This document shows positions 1-11,296 of a stretch of DNA of 64,000 nucleotides, piece after piece. Each line of letters opens with the position of its first letter. The stretch's first letter is position 1. Location of the stretch: the NCBI RefSeq assembly GCF_963678635.1, contig NC_087066.1, positions 29,083,301 to 29,147,300 on the forward strand, read 5' to 3'. The stretch is from Symsagittifera roscoffensis (taxonomy: Eukaryota > Xenacoelomorpha > Acoela > Convolutidae). The notes under the pieces were generated by a model, which had not been told where the DNA came from, searched no databases, and saw only the letters and a list, made by a program, of their open reading frames with translations. Made by a program: the position numbers and the translations under genes.

Positions 1-170
1 CGATCAAAGAAACTACAGTAATAGACCTTAATCCCCAGATCCCAGACAGATCAGTAGGAGGTCCAATTTTTATGATAGATCCCGATCCCAAAATTATGGA
101 TCCAGAGACAGAACCTTCAATAATCAATTCATACTTCAGAAAAAGACTCCAGAAATAGACTCCAGAAATA
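1..170 (+). pseudogene. Partial gag linker fragment, first copy
   Basis: Bases 1 to about 125 are closely similar to about 1724 to 1848: both start with CGATCAAAGAAACTA and share GGAGGTCCAAT and TGGATCCAGAGACAGAA. In the downstream copy this stretch lies between two gag zinc-knuckle regions, so it is read as a fragment of the same retroelement gag. No open frame survives. The window edge cuts it, so more of the element may lie to the left. Confidence 0.5.
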
Positions 171-820
171 GACACAGTTCTTCAGAAAAAAAACACCAAA
201 TAATAATAGTTTATATTCCGCAAGAACGATTAATTGCTTCACTTCCGATCGCTTTTTTCATCATCATAAACCGAAGCACAGCTCAACTAGACTTTTAACA
301 TTTAATTACTGGAAACAAAATTTTTTTCTCAAGAAAATCTAAATTACCCAGTGCATATTACTAACAATTTCATTATTAAAACTTAGTAATTTTGTAAATA
401 GTTTATCATCATTTCAGTAAATACTTGTCTTAAAAACAATATAGAATGCTATGACCAGTTTTTATCAAGTAAATACAACAGCATCTAATTTAAAACTTAT
501 TCTATTTAAAAATTAGAAAATAAAACCACAAAAAGTATTTGGTACATAAAACGATCAAGTCAGACTTTTGTCCAACGACCCACACAAAAATAATCACGAA
601 TTAACTATTCTTTCCCGCAGCAAAACCCCGGAAATAGTTCACATAAAAAAAGCGCAACTGACCCCGTAACACTATTAATCTATCCAATAAAAATTTGTTT
701 TCATTGAGCCCAACAAACCTCACAAAACTTAATTAAAATTATTTCGATCCCTATAAATGACCGGTACACAACACATCCAACCTTTTATATATTATTAACA
801 AAAATTTAAGGGAAATTTAA
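171..820. other. AT-rich non-coding stretch, possible leader or LTR-derived
   Basis: No coding frame or structural RNA is visible. It lies directly upstream of the gag start region (ATG at about 824), so it could be the 5' leader of the retroelement. No repeat partner that would define an LTR is seen in the window. Confidence 0.3.
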
Positions 821-823
821 CAA

Positions 824-1670
824 AATGGTGAACGTAATAGCATATCAAGATTCATAAAAAAAATTACCGGCTTAGATCCAAATGAAGATGCGAGAGATTT
901 TATTGATATAGTAGACAAAAAATAGCATTTTCTCTTGTCACTAGACCAGCAGACCCAGGTGACGATCAACACGCATACGATAACAGAAAAAGAGCCTTAT
1001 TTGGTTCAATATTAAGAAGTCCAGCCGCTCAATGGTTTCAGGGATTAGCAGCAGGTTTACCTTGGAAAAATATAAGAGACCAACTCATAGATAGAATCAA
1101 TGATGATAAAGATAAGTATAGAAGACGAATAGAAGCAGAAAACATAAAAAGACAACATGATGAAATTATCAAAATTTATATACACAGATTAAGCACCGCA
1201 GTAGGTCGTGGATGGCTTAGTCTAACCTTTAATGATGATCAAAGAACAGCAAAGAAAATGGAATTATTTGTGCGAGGCTTAACCCCGCCCGGCTTAAAAC
1301 AAAAAGCACATCAATTCTTACTTGAGAAACCACCCGCAATGGCAACATTTAAAAGATTACGCAGCTACAAAACATTTAAATTTCGCAATTACAATTGAAT
1401 TCACTGGAACGGCTTCAAGTAGTGTTCATAATAAATTGGAAACTGGTGGAATGATGGATCAGCTGAAAGAACTAACAGTTAATGAAAGATCACAAAGTAA
1501 ACGCAGCATATAACTCAAACGAACCAAGAAACAGGCAAAACCAAACCAGATTTTGCAAACGGTGTCGCAGTTCAGGTCACTTAATAAGTGTTTGTTTTAA
1601 ATATCGGGATCATAATGAACAAAATCAAAAACCACCTCATTATCGAGAAAAATTTTCAGACAATTGAAAC
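824..1670 (+). pseudogene. gag: Ty3/gypsy-like retrotransposon gag, frameshifted, with zinc knuckle
   Basis: A broken gag reading frame. One piece runs from about 851 in frame 2. After a frameshift near 920, a longer piece runs 925 to 1398 and includes AAQWFQGLAAGLPW and GLTPPGLKQKAHQF, the type of helical capsid-like sequence expected of gag. A further frame change leads to a perfect CX2CX4HX4C zinc knuckle at 1554 to 1595 (CKRCRSSGHLISVC). In this family gag forms the particle core and the knuckle binds RNA. At least three frame disruptions make it non-functional. It is on the same strand as the protease island at 2.6 kb, consistent with gag-pro order. The Ty3/gypsy assignment rests on domain order and the knuckle, not on a search. 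Confidence 0.72.
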
Positions 1671-1723
1671 AAAAAATATAGATTCAGTAATCACACTAGA
1701 GGTAATCAAAACTACAATAACAG

Positions 1724-2260
1724 CGATCAAAGAAACTAGAGTAATATACCTCACTCCCCATATCCCAAACAGATCAATAGGAGGTCCAATGTTTTTTTGA
1801 TATCCCAATCTCAAAGTTTTGGATCCAGAGACAGAATCTTCAATTATCAAACCATGGACAGAAATGATTAATATCGTCAAAAGTATCAAAGTAATTCTAC
1901 TCCTAACTATAAAAATCAAAAGATAAATCATGGTAAATCTTTTTCCGATAGAAATGGAAGATCATACTCACACAATAGTTATAGAAATAAAACAAATTTT
2001 GCAGTAAGTTTTGTGTTTATCGGAACAGCATCCAGTAGCATAGATAATAAATTGAAAATAGAGGGACTTCGGGATGAACTGAAAGAGTTAACAGGACTAA
2101 TGAAGGATCACAAAAAAACGCAGCTTATAAACCACATGAGACTAAAAACAAACAAAACAAACCAATGTTATGCAACTGGTATTGCATGTCTGGCCATACG
2201 ATAAGCCATTGCTTTAAATATAACGATCGTCAGGAGCAAAATTATGGCTCGCTTCAAATA
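1724..2260 (+). pseudogene. gag: Second gag C-terminal copy with degenerate zinc knuckle
   Basis: A diverged repeat of the gag C-terminal region. GTASSSIDNKL and ELKELTG at about 2020 to 2097 parallel GTASSSVHNKL and QLKELTV at about 1405 to 1480. A second knuckle-like motif, CNWYCMSGHTISHC at 2171 to 2212, has imperfect spacing (CX3CX3HX4C). Either a second related insertion or an internal duplication placed two gag tails in tandem. It has stops and frame changes and is not functional. Confidence 0.62.
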
Positions 2261-2589
2261 AGAGAGAGTGCAAACTGAAATTCTCAAAACAAAAGCCTTA
2301 AGTCAAAATAGACAACAATTTCAATGATAAAATCCCCAACAAGAATTCAGGCATGTGTCGAATTGCAATGAAGATTCTCAATCGCTTGACAGGTCGAATA
2401 GAAAAAACCTTTCATTTGAAATAACGATTATCATTCATCTTACCAGATCCACAACTTTAGTGATGATGACATTCCAAGAGACCATACCGATAAGAGTGTG
2501 ATCTTGTGAATTTAAAATGAATCACTCTCCGTCTGAACCAAAAACGCAACTTTATATTAACTTATACCAATATCCCGTCGGAGACAAAA

Positions 2590-2870
2590 AAACAGCGGCC
2601 TGGAAACCCAATGTCTACTAGACACTGGAGCAACATGCAGCATGTTCACTTATTAAGTTTGACAGTTATGAACAATAATGTAAAATACAGACTCTACAGC
2701 CAAATAAATCTAGATCAATCACAGTTGCTGGTAAGGGAGAAAAACGTAAACTTATAGGTTGTACTATACTTGACTCCATTTTTACTACTAACACTGATAA
2801 TCCGGTAGAAATCAAAGCATGGATTTCAGCCAAGGAGGGAAACGATCTAAATATATAACGAATGGATTAA
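2590..2870 (+). pseudogene. pro: Retropepsin (aspartic protease) relic of the retroelement
   Basis: The frame from about 2612 reads CLLDTGATCSMFTY, the retropepsin active-site signature with the catalytic Asp codon at 2621 to 2623. After a frame change, VAGKGEKRKLIGCTILDSIF continues the beta-rich protease pattern. In this family the enzyme cleaves the gag-pol polyprotein. A stop at about 2654 follows the active site and the frame is broken. It follows the gag relics on the same strand. Confidence 0.7.
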
Positions 2871-3079
2871 ATCAATAAACTCAAAACAGTAAATCAATAA
2901 ACTTTCCAAGTTAAAACTTAGAATTAGAAAAATACGCAGATATAACAGTTTCTATCAGTATTATAAGAAGTAAAAATTATCCATATCGAAGCTTTTATCA
3001 AAATGTGCTGCTTGATAAAAACATAAAAATTGCACCAAAATCATTTCGCATTGTTTCAATTTCTCCAGCAGGCATAGTT

Positions 3080-3350
3080 TTAAAGTAGGAAAATCGTTAA
3101 CAGTTGATAATTCCATAGAACATAAAAGTATTAAAGCATATAGTACTTATTGTAAGATTAAAGAAAAGTCAAAATGCCTGTCGTACTAAACAATTCCAGA
3201 GAATCAAAAGTATTTAGAAACAAAGGTGTATTAGGCCAAACATTTGAAAAAATGGAAATAAAGTAAAACCATTTCTTCCTGCTTTAAACAATTTTGAACA
3301 GGAAGTTTCCAATGAAGCTTTTTTAATGCTTGAGGTTGTGCAGTTTCCCT
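3080..3350 (+). pseudogene. Protease-to-reverse-transcriptase linker relic
   Basis: A coding-like island reads SKMPVVLNNSRESKVFRNKG followed by VLGQTFEKME. This is the NN-S-x(n)-KG-LG pattern found between protease and reverse transcriptase in Ty3/gypsy polyproteins. It is followed by PALNNFEQEVSNEAFL in a further frame piece. No reverse transcriptase, RNase H or integrase motif (for example YxDD) is seen downstream, so most of pol appears deleted. Confidence 0.5.
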
Positions 3351-5122
3351 AACATTTTGTATACTGAGCAGTAAATTTAACATATTCATACTAAAATAGG
3401 AATACGAGTGTTTCATATATGTATACATATATTTTGTATGTCACTAATCAGCATGTTTTGCGTGCTTCTACTGGTATTTTTCATTCCAGCAATTGCGAAA
3501 AGTATAAAGCTTACAGAAGAAAAAACTTTTAAACAGAAAACCAGTCATTTTTTAAAAAAAATTATTTTATAACACAAAATATACTACAATGACTAGCGGT
3601 TCGGCATGCCACCCAAAAGGATACGCCAAAAAGCGTAGACACGGTTTTAATTCTTAACCGAGATCGAAAACAGTGAAGTACGCTAACAGTTTTGGACCAT
3701 CCTCGAAATCAAATAAAGATAGAAGGATGGGAATCCACTGGCTGAGACAAAAAAGTTTTTCGAATTCAACATACTTGCAAAAAAGATTTGCAAAAGGCCA
3801 GGAGCTTAAAATGTTTCAGTCTTACGAGTCTGTAATAATTGCATTTTCAGGCGGTTTTATCAGTTGAAATTTCAGTATTACACATGAAGGAAAGTAAAAT
3901 TACCCTAGGTACTATAACGAAAATTAATAGAGTGAAACTTTTGATGAAAGAACTAGCCAAATAAAGTTGTATCAAACTTATTTCTGCGACGTTAGTTGGT
4001 ACCATCGGGTTTCTCTTAGGGCCCAAATAGGGACCGATGACAATAATTATTATCTTTGTTGTTTTCAAGATACAAAATGCAAGAAGAAGTTCATCAACAA
4101 GAGAAATATTACTTCTTTTCTTCTCAACACATTGACTAAAATTTTCACCAACATTCATTATCAAAAAATGGGCGAACAAAGTTTTTCGACCCGATCCGCC
4201 GCAGATTTAATCCAGCTTTTGCTTGCGACCTATGTAGCCTTTTAAAAACTATGGTACAATATTCTTTTAACCAACGCAAATGATTGTTGGTGGCTGTATG
4301 CAGCCTCCGAGACTCCGATGGTTCGCTCCTCACAATTTGGCCAAAACATCAATTCGGTAGTTTAGAATCAACAACACGCAGGCATTTATACCCTTAAATA
4401 CAACAGATTTTTAGAAACAACAATTTGAAAATTGAACCGCATCCTTATTATGGTTGTTTACATAAAATTGTACATCATTAAAGTTAGTCAAACACTTTTT
4501 TAACTAAAACTGTGAACAAGGATTGGTGCAGGGGATTAAAACTGAAAAAAAAATTAATCCACTTGTCGTTGTGAAAATTATACCGTTTGTAATTGGTCTT
4601 TAACTTTCCTCTTTTTTCGTTATTTTAATTTGATTTGATTCTAATTCAAATCTTCTATATTTCATATCAAAAAATGAATCAAAACTTGCTGGTTATGACA
4701 AAAATATTGTCAAATTAAATATAATTTTTGTTTATTCTTTACTTACACCTTTCACAGTTTTTTATTTGTTCATATTTGCATCTACTAAATCCTGACTTAA
4801 AGTGTTGGCTGTATGATTTGTTAATCATGTTACAATCAGGATGAAACTGAGAGGTTAATTTTATAACTCTACTTTTCATCGTGGTGGGTTTTTGTGCAAC
4901 ACAAAAAATTAAAATTTGAATTGAGTAGGACACAAAAATCAACCATACTTAGCTTGTCTATGACATAAAACGTTCACATAATCATCCTCTGTAATAAAAA
5001 GAAAATAGAATATTAACAGGATATTTGATAACAGAGTTGGAAGCGATTATGAACTGTAAACTCTCAGTTAAAGTACACTAAATCAGAGACAGAAAAAGAA
5101 GAAGCTAGCATGGTGTCACTGA
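3351..5122. other. No gene recognised
   Basis: AT-rich sequence with only short chance reading frames. No splice-bounded exon, RNA gene or repeat partner was recognised. If the flanking islands belong to one retroelement, this is where reverse transcriptase and integrase would be expected, but no trace was seen. Confidence 0.4.
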
Positions 5123-5350
5123 ATTTTTAACAAGCAGAACCCAATCTATCAACTCGCAGCACAATTGCAACCTCGATTCCATAATGATGAGTGGTACCAG
5201 TATCAAGACAGCGAGTAGCAATTGGATGAGGTCGTCTATGACATCAATTACAAAAAGGATGAAGGAAAAGCTCTAAAAACAATTGAAAGGAAACAAATGA
5301 TTCAAACTATTTCACTTTCTTTTAACAATTTGATTTCATCTGAAGTATAA
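5123..5350 (+). pseudogene. Unidentified coding island, one in-frame stop
   Basis: An open stretch of about 75 codons contains LAAQLQPRFHNDEWYQYQD, then an in-frame TAG, then QLDEVVYDINYKKDEG and KALKTIERKQMIQTI. The composition (acidic, Gln and Tyr rich, few low-complexity codons) is more protein-like than neighbouring DNA. It is on the same strand as the gag and protease relics and could be part of the same element. No family was recognised. Confidence 0.3.
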
Positions 5351-6487
5351 TGTCTTTCTCGATTATTTAACCTAACACCGTTTCACGATTTATAAACATA
5401 ATTTGATACCAATGTTAATTTAAGTATCGAACAACCGTCTATCCAAAAAAGGGGTGAGTTGTAGTATTGCAAATACTACATGAACATAGACTTTCGTTCT
5501 AATTGGTTACAAAAGATTAGAGTGGACTTCTTTCCATTTTTAATTTGTCAACCCATTGATTACTGGTCCGATTTTTTTCATTCTTTCAAGGCTGAATTCT
5601 TTTTAAAATATTCAATTTTTTTCCACAAACTTTTTTGTCGGATATCAAAGAAAAAGTGTGTCGCCATAAAGGCTGACTGGATAAAATGCTCTGCTTTGAA
5701 AAGCAGACATTAGAGCGATAAGCACCTGGAGTCTAACAAAGAAAAAAAATAAAACACCTGCAAATCAGAGAAGGAATAAATAACGGCTTTTTAATATTAA
5801 AAACTTCAAAGATGACACTACTGAAAACTTTTCAAACATCTGGAAGATGAAATTTACCCTATGAAACAAAGTCTATGAAGATTAGAATTCGACGAGGTAT
5901 TTTGAAGTAATCTTGCTTTAAAATTGGACCTGTCTAAAATCTTCATAATTTTTTTCCACTCTCATTTCAACTCGATCAGTCGAGTTAATCTTTTCCGGAA
6001 ATACTTTTTTCTTTCTTTTGTTTCTTTTTATTTTATACACTCATTAAAATACAATCTTGGAATTTTTATAAGTTCCGGAAAAGTAAAAGCAGCAGCCCGG
6101 ATCTAAACGAACTGATGACCCAATACTCTGAGAAGCATTAGGTGGCAACTCAATCAGCAATCTAGACGCGGACTACAGGCAAACGAAGTGTTAGTTTAAA
6201 TGTAAAACTAGGTAATGACCCCATCCTCATTGGTACTAAATACAGTTGTTCATTACTTGTTTAAATCACTTATACTCAACTATCCATCATATTAGTTCAT
6301 ACTCTTTTCTAACAAGTTTTTTAAACCCTAACTACTGTCAAGAAGCTTGATGAATTAAGGTACTGAGGATTAAAAAAACTGAGGATTAAATACTAAGAAA
6401 TTAAACAACAATGATCGCTTAGTAAAAACTGAACAGACATTAAGACTAAATAAAAATTGAAATGAAATCATGTGTCTAAAATTATAG
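5351..6487. other. No gene recognised
   Basis: AT-rich DNA with only short unsupported reading frames. A few coding-like codons near 6100 to 6190 are broken by stops. Nothing could be assigned. Confidence 0.35.
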
Positions 6488-6679
6488 GGCAGCACAAATG
6501 GCAGCATAGACGCAAGAGTGAGCAAAAGGATAACTGAAATACCAAATATGATTAAATTAAACCCTAAGCTACTTGGTATGCTGGGATCGGACGTGAACGG
6601 AGTTGATATTGCAATGATACAGGAGGATGGAAGATATAGATTAATTAATTGTAGAAAACTTGGTTGTGGCCAAATCTAG
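6488..6679 (+). pseudogene. Unidentified coding island
   Basis: Sixty-three open codons bounded by TAG at 6485 and TAG at 6677. It reads GSIDARVSKRITEIPNMIKL, then NPKLLGMLGSDVNGVDIAMI and ends with GRYRLINCRKLGCGQI. It has no ATG at its left edge, so it is a fragment of a longer protein. Its strand and position fit the 3' part (env or accessory ORF) of the decayed retroelement, but no family was recognised. Confidence 0.35.
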
Positions 6680-6849
6680 ACCTTTGACCTTCAAGTATTA
6701 TCAATAAGAATTAACATGTAACACAGTTGTCTTCCTAAGCTAACATTTAACACAGTGAATATATAGCAGAAATTTAAAAATGCTATTTAGAAATCCTGTG
6801 TTGGCAAAAAATCAAGTAGGAGCCGTAGCAAAGAGCTGCGGTTTCTCAA

Positions 6850-6873
6850 GGTACACCGACAGGTACACCGACA
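6850..6873. repeat. 12-bp perfect tandem duplication
   Basis: GGTACACCGACA occurs twice head to tail. It is a minor feature with no coding context. Confidence 0.8.
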
Positions 6874-7042
6874 CCACTAGGCGTTAATTTCATAAAAGTA
6901 TTTTTATCCCTTCATTTTTCAGTATCAAGGTGCAAACTTATATTTACTTGATGTTTGATGCTTTATTTGTTCAATTTTTTTTTCCAATTTGTTCCTTTCT
7001 TTGTTTTATAACTTATTTTTAACGATTTTTGGACGAAGTTTA

Positions 7043-10000
7043 TCACATTTTGGATTTGACCCAATTTCTGTAAGCAGACACTCTGGCAGACATTTGTCCA
7101 GACGATGGTCGGCAACCCTGTGCGCCGAAATTTACGACCCCGTAGAGACAATTGATTTTGTTGTTCTTCACGACATAAAGTGGTCCACCAGAGTCACCTT
7201 GAAAACAGCCATTTTTCATGTTTTTTTCTTGCGCATCAATTTTTTGAACCGCAAAAACCTGAATGAAGTGAACAGTATTGTGAGAAGATTTTCTTCAAAA
7301 TTCAGAATGAATTTAGTTGTTTATTTGATTTTGTCGAGAACAAAAAAATCCCACACTTCCAACTTGATAAAAATTCACGTTGTATTGCCATAAAATTTGC
7401 ACTATTTAATAATCAACAACCCGGGTTGACAAAAAATGCTTATCATACTATTTCACAATATGAAACAAATGCCTATCATGCTATTTCATTGACGAAAAAA
7501 ATTACTATAAAAATATTATGATAAGCATTTTTTCCAGACTATGAAATATTATGATAGGCATTTTTTCCATACTATGAAATTGTATGACAAGCATTTTTTC
7601 CATAAATGAAAATACCATAACAAAATTGTTTTGAAATTTTTTGTTTCATCCGAACTTTTTGTCATAAGAAAGCCCATAGTGTAACTGGCAGTTACCACGC
7701 AGATAAACTGCAATTGGTGATTTTTGCCACTTAAGTTAAGTTTTACATTTTCACATGGAATTATATACCAAAAATGTAACTTTTTGGATATGGCTAGATA
7801 TTTTTTGGTTTGAAAATTTGTTAGTTCAGAAAAAAATTTTGTTAGTTCAGAAAATTTTGTTAGTTCAGAAATTTTGAGATTTTTGGACTTTTTGTGTAAA
7901 AAACTCATCCTGGACTACCTTATAAACACAAAAAGTCGAATTTTGCATGCAAAATTTTTTTCACAAAAATTTATATTTGAGAACAAAAGCAAGTTTGCAC
8001 CCGAAAAGGGATTAAAGAATTTTTACCTCAAATTTGTTTTGCTTATGAAAAAGTGCATGCATATCATACATTATTTATATCATATATAAAAATATTCTAA
8101 TAAGCAATTTTTTGACCAAAATCAAAAACATGTTTTTATTGAGCAGAAGGATTCAAAAGATGGAATTAGAACAGAAAAATTAGAACTATAAACGTTTCAG
8201 AAAATTGTATGATAAGCATTTTTTCCATTGTCGCCATATATGAAATTGTATGATAAGCATTTTTCTTTTATGGAAGTCAACCCGGGAATATCACTTTTTC
8301 ACTCCCCGCGCATTGGATTTCAGTTTTGAAAAATTACTTTTACTTTTACTTTCAACTCATAATTTAATGACATTTTGAATAGTATACAATGAGACGATGG
8401 AGACAAGAAAAAAGAAGTACCTTGACAAGTGGCTTGGGACTGATTCTTGTCCGTTGGCTGGGTGCACACTTGTTTTTTTGGACCCCGGAAGAAGGTTCCA
8501 AAGTGGCAGTTTCCTTGAGTTTCCTTCAGTTTAATTTTTTGAAGTTGCTTTGGAAAGTTGTATGTGTTTGCCTGAGTAAGACCCATCCCAACCGCATACA
8601 GCGATGCTGCCTTGTCCTTGTAATAGCTCTTTTTGCACATAGGTAGAACTTTTTTCTTGGAAACATAGTTCTTCGACTTCAGCTTGATGAGGGCAATATC
8701 ATTTATATTCCTGTATATAAAAAATCGATCGTTGATTTTTTTTTGTGACGCAAAAAACAACAGCAAAAAAGAGAGGAAGACACACTTGTTTAGAGACAGA
8801 TTCTGGTCCAATGCTTGACTTTTTTGAAAGAAGTCAAGCTGAAAAACTAAATGAAATATATATGTGAGTTATCAGAAATATTTTAAGGGCGGTTGACCAA
8901 AAGAGATAAAATAAAATGAAACCAATTGGGAGGAGGAATTAAACACCTGGGGGTACCTCCCGCTCATCCTAGTCGGCAATATCAACAGAAATCAATTATT
9001 GCAGATTAATGCTTCCGACCTATTTTTATCTTTCTCCTAGGGTGCCAACTTTCCATTCGACCCTTCCTGTCTATTTTTTTGTCTGAACTTAATTTATCAT
9101 AGCCTCATTTCCCAAAAGTTTTTAATTAAAGAAAAAACATGACCATCTAAAAATGCCAAAAAAAAAATTTTGTTTTAAATATATTATACTTGACCTGAAC
9201 GCGTTATTTACTTTATCAGATGATGAATTTTTTGTCCTTAACAGCAAAACAGACTTTAACTCTTGCTTCGACATTACAACTTGGGCTTTTTCCATTTTAT
9301 CAGACTATTTGTTCAAATTTATTTCTGAACTGCAAAAAACGTCCGCGATGATAAAAGACCAATTATTCAGAAAGTTTATTTCAAGCAAATGCCGTGTGAA
9401 CCCTTTTTAAACATTGTACGAGAGGATGACAAACTGAAACTGAGTGGAATTAATATTCCAGTTCAATATAGTAGTTTTTGAGACTCTTTTCCAGTTTCCG
9501 GCTCTTTTTCCCCCACCTTACACAAGCATCAGTTTTATGATCTGAGGAGTGGTATTACAAGGTTGATTATAAAGATCAAATATGTTTGCCATGACCTAAT
9601 CAGTCTGCATGTCAATTTTCACGACAATCTGAGGCTCTTTTTCCTTTTTCCCCCACCTCACACAAACATGAATTTTATGGTCTAACGAGTGGTTTTACAA
9701 GAATAATTATGAAGACCAAATATGTTTGTTATGGCCTATGATCAGTCTGCTTGTCAATTTTCATGACAATCGGACAAAGTGAACAGTAGTTTCAAATTGA
9801 AAAATTTGCAGGTGGGGGGAAAAGGAAAAAGAGCCCAATCGGACAATGTGAACAGTAATTTGAATTATAAAAATTTGCACGGGAAAAGGAAAAAGAGCCC
9901 AGTTTCCCATCCCCCTCGAAAAATTACAAAATAAAACTATTCAAAAATTGGGCTCTTTTCCACTTTCCCACCCCCATCTTAAAATTTCAAAATAAAGCTG

Positions 10001-10841
10001 TTCAAAAATTGTTCACACGGCTTATTAAATTTTCGAAATTTATTAAATTTTCGAAAAAATCAAAGGGGGGGGGGGGGGGGAACTGGAAAAGAGCCAAAAA
10101 TTGTTGACACGGCATTTGTTCACCTGTTTGTTCACAATGCAGTTTATAACATAAAAAGTCATTTTAAATAGACTTTCATATATTGAATTTCAGGAAATAT
10201 CAAAGGGGGACTGGAAAAGGGCCGTTTTGGACAACCAATTTTTTCGATTACCAAAGAATTAACAAACTACTTCCACCACTGATATGGATGTTATTGGACG
10301 GGAGAGGGTGTAAAATTCCGAGAGATTACGTAAAAAATGTTTTTCGGTCTTTTTACGAAAAATCCGTTTTTACATACTTAACATCAAAATATTGCGCGTC
10401 ACATTATCAAGCGTATTATTGCCACACTTATAAAATCATATGTTTTGGTAATTTTTGTTGTTCACATGAAAGGACGTGGTGGGTCCAGAAAAAAACTAAA
10501 GCTTCTTACTTTTCTTCGTCGTAGTCGTCCTGTGTCCAGAACTGTTTCACGCTGTACTTTTTACCCGAGCCATATTGATGTGGTTTATGGTACTTCTGGA
10601 AGACCACCTTTACTCCTGTCGAGCGATAGCCGCCTTTGATGAGGCAATGGGCTGCTGTTAAGACGTATTTTGTTGAGATAAAAGTTCCTCCGCAAATACC
10701 ACCTCGTAGTTGATCAGTGGTAACGCCAATGTAAAACGGCTTGTATGAAGTCGCTTTTCCATTTATGATAGCTCTCTTCGAGATCTCAGATGAACCTAAG
10801 ATCAGCAAAAAAGTTGCAAAAGTTGAAACAACAATTAACAT
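7043..10841 (-). CDS. Secreted chymotrypsin-fold serine protease (S1 family), three exons, intact
   Basis: Exons on the minus strand are 10841..10510, 8710..8421 and 7197..7043 (777 nt, 258 residues). All junctions are GT-AG (AA|GTAAGA, TATACAG|GAAT, CAAG|GTACTT, TTTCAAG|GTGACT) and phases match (2, then 1). Residues 1 to about 16 are a hydrophobic signal peptide. The mature N terminus would be IING at 25, preceded by KRA. The catalytic triad is His65 (LTAAHC), Asp115 (NDIALIK) and Ser210 (CQGDSGGP), one per exon. The S1-base position six residues before Ser is Ala, not Asp, so trypsin specificity is not expected. No stop or frameshift is present. Family members are secreted endopeptidases used in digestion, development or defence; the substrate here is unknown. 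It is oriented opposite to the duplicated copies from 16.7 kb onward. Confidence 0.88.
7420..8286. mobile_element. Inverted-repeat (MITE-like) element in intron 2 of the protease gene
   Basis: The left end reads CCCGGGTTGAC followed by AAAAAATGCTTATCATAC. The right end has GTATGATAAGCATTTTTC and ends GTCAACCCGGG, which gives terminal inverted repeats. The unit TATGATAAGCATTTTTTCC recurs near 7520, 7545, 7587, 8210 and 8250, and GTTAGTTCAGAAA recurs three times at about 7824 to 7871. No transposase frame is present, so it would depend on an autonomous relative. A clear target-site duplication was not identified. A related stretch occurs inverted at 61.2 to 61.4 kb. Confidence 0.65.
9500..9900 (+). 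mobile_element. Nested pair of GGCTCTTTTTCC elements (family 1)
   Basis: An outer family 1 element starts GGCTCTTTTTCCCCC at 9500 and ends GGAAAAAGAGCCC at 9900. It is interrupted by an inner copy at about 9633..9836 with the same ends. AATC is found just left (9626..9629) and right (9837..9840) of the inner copy, a candidate 4-bp target duplication. The conserved core includes CGAGTGGTTTTACAAG and GACCAAATATGTTTG. There is no coding capacity. Confidence 0.75.
9951..10095 (+). mobile_element. GGCTCTTTTCC element (family 2) with G16 tract
   Basis: It starts GGCTCTTTTCCACTTTCCC and ends GGAACTGGAAAAGAGCC, so it has terminal inverted repeats like family 1 but with a different subterminal sequence. 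A run of 16 G residues at 10065..10080 has expanded inside the right inverted repeat. It lies in intron 1 of the minus-strand protease. Confidence 0.65.
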
Positions 10842-11072
10842 TTTTAGGACTGTTTTAGATCAGACAAATGAAAAATAAGCTTTCAAAATGAAATATTTTC
10901 AAGTTGCATTTTTTTGAAAAACAATTTCCCGTAATATTTGTTTTCTTCAAGCAAAAATCAAATGTTTCCCGCGAAAATCTTTATTTTCTTAAACATATTT
11001 TAAAATCCCAATTTCAGTTCGCATTTTCTTTTAAAACCCCAGCAACTCAAAGTCAACAATCATAAAAGTTGT
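10842..11072. other. Upstream region of the minus-strand protease gene
   Basis: This is the 5' flank of the protease ATG at 10841 on the minus strand. It is AT-rich, and no clear TATA box or other promoter element could be singled out with confidence. Confidence 0.3.
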
Positions 11073-11287
11073 GGCTCTTTTCCAGTTTCCCCCCTTTCAA
11101 ATTGAATTTTGAAAAGCTTGCTCAACGTTTTAATAATGCAATGAAGCTTGGCGTGATGAACAATTCCACAATTTTGAACAGATTTTTTCTTCATACTCTA
11201 CAGCGTAACACCACGCATTTAGCCGTGATGACACAAAGAGCAAGCACAAAACTCGGTATTTTGAACGAGGGGAATTGGAAAAGAGCC
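11073..11287 (+). mobile_element. Family 2 inverted-repeat element
   Basis: The left end is GGCTCTTTTCCAGTTTCCC and the right end is GGAATTGGAAAAGAGCC. The interior (about 180 bp) is not similar to the family 1 core and has no coding capacity. Confidence 0.65.
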
Positions 11288-11296
11288 AAAATCGTT

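Noticed and set aside
8389-8646. Plus-strand frame opposite protease exon 2
   Set aside because: It is the antisense of a well-supported exon with catalytic Asp and matching splice phases, so the plus-strand frame is a shadow.
10183-10524. 113-codon plus-strand frame across the end of protease exon 1
   Set aside because: It has no recognisable domain, overlaps a family 2 element end and overlaps the minus-strand exon, so chance is more likely.
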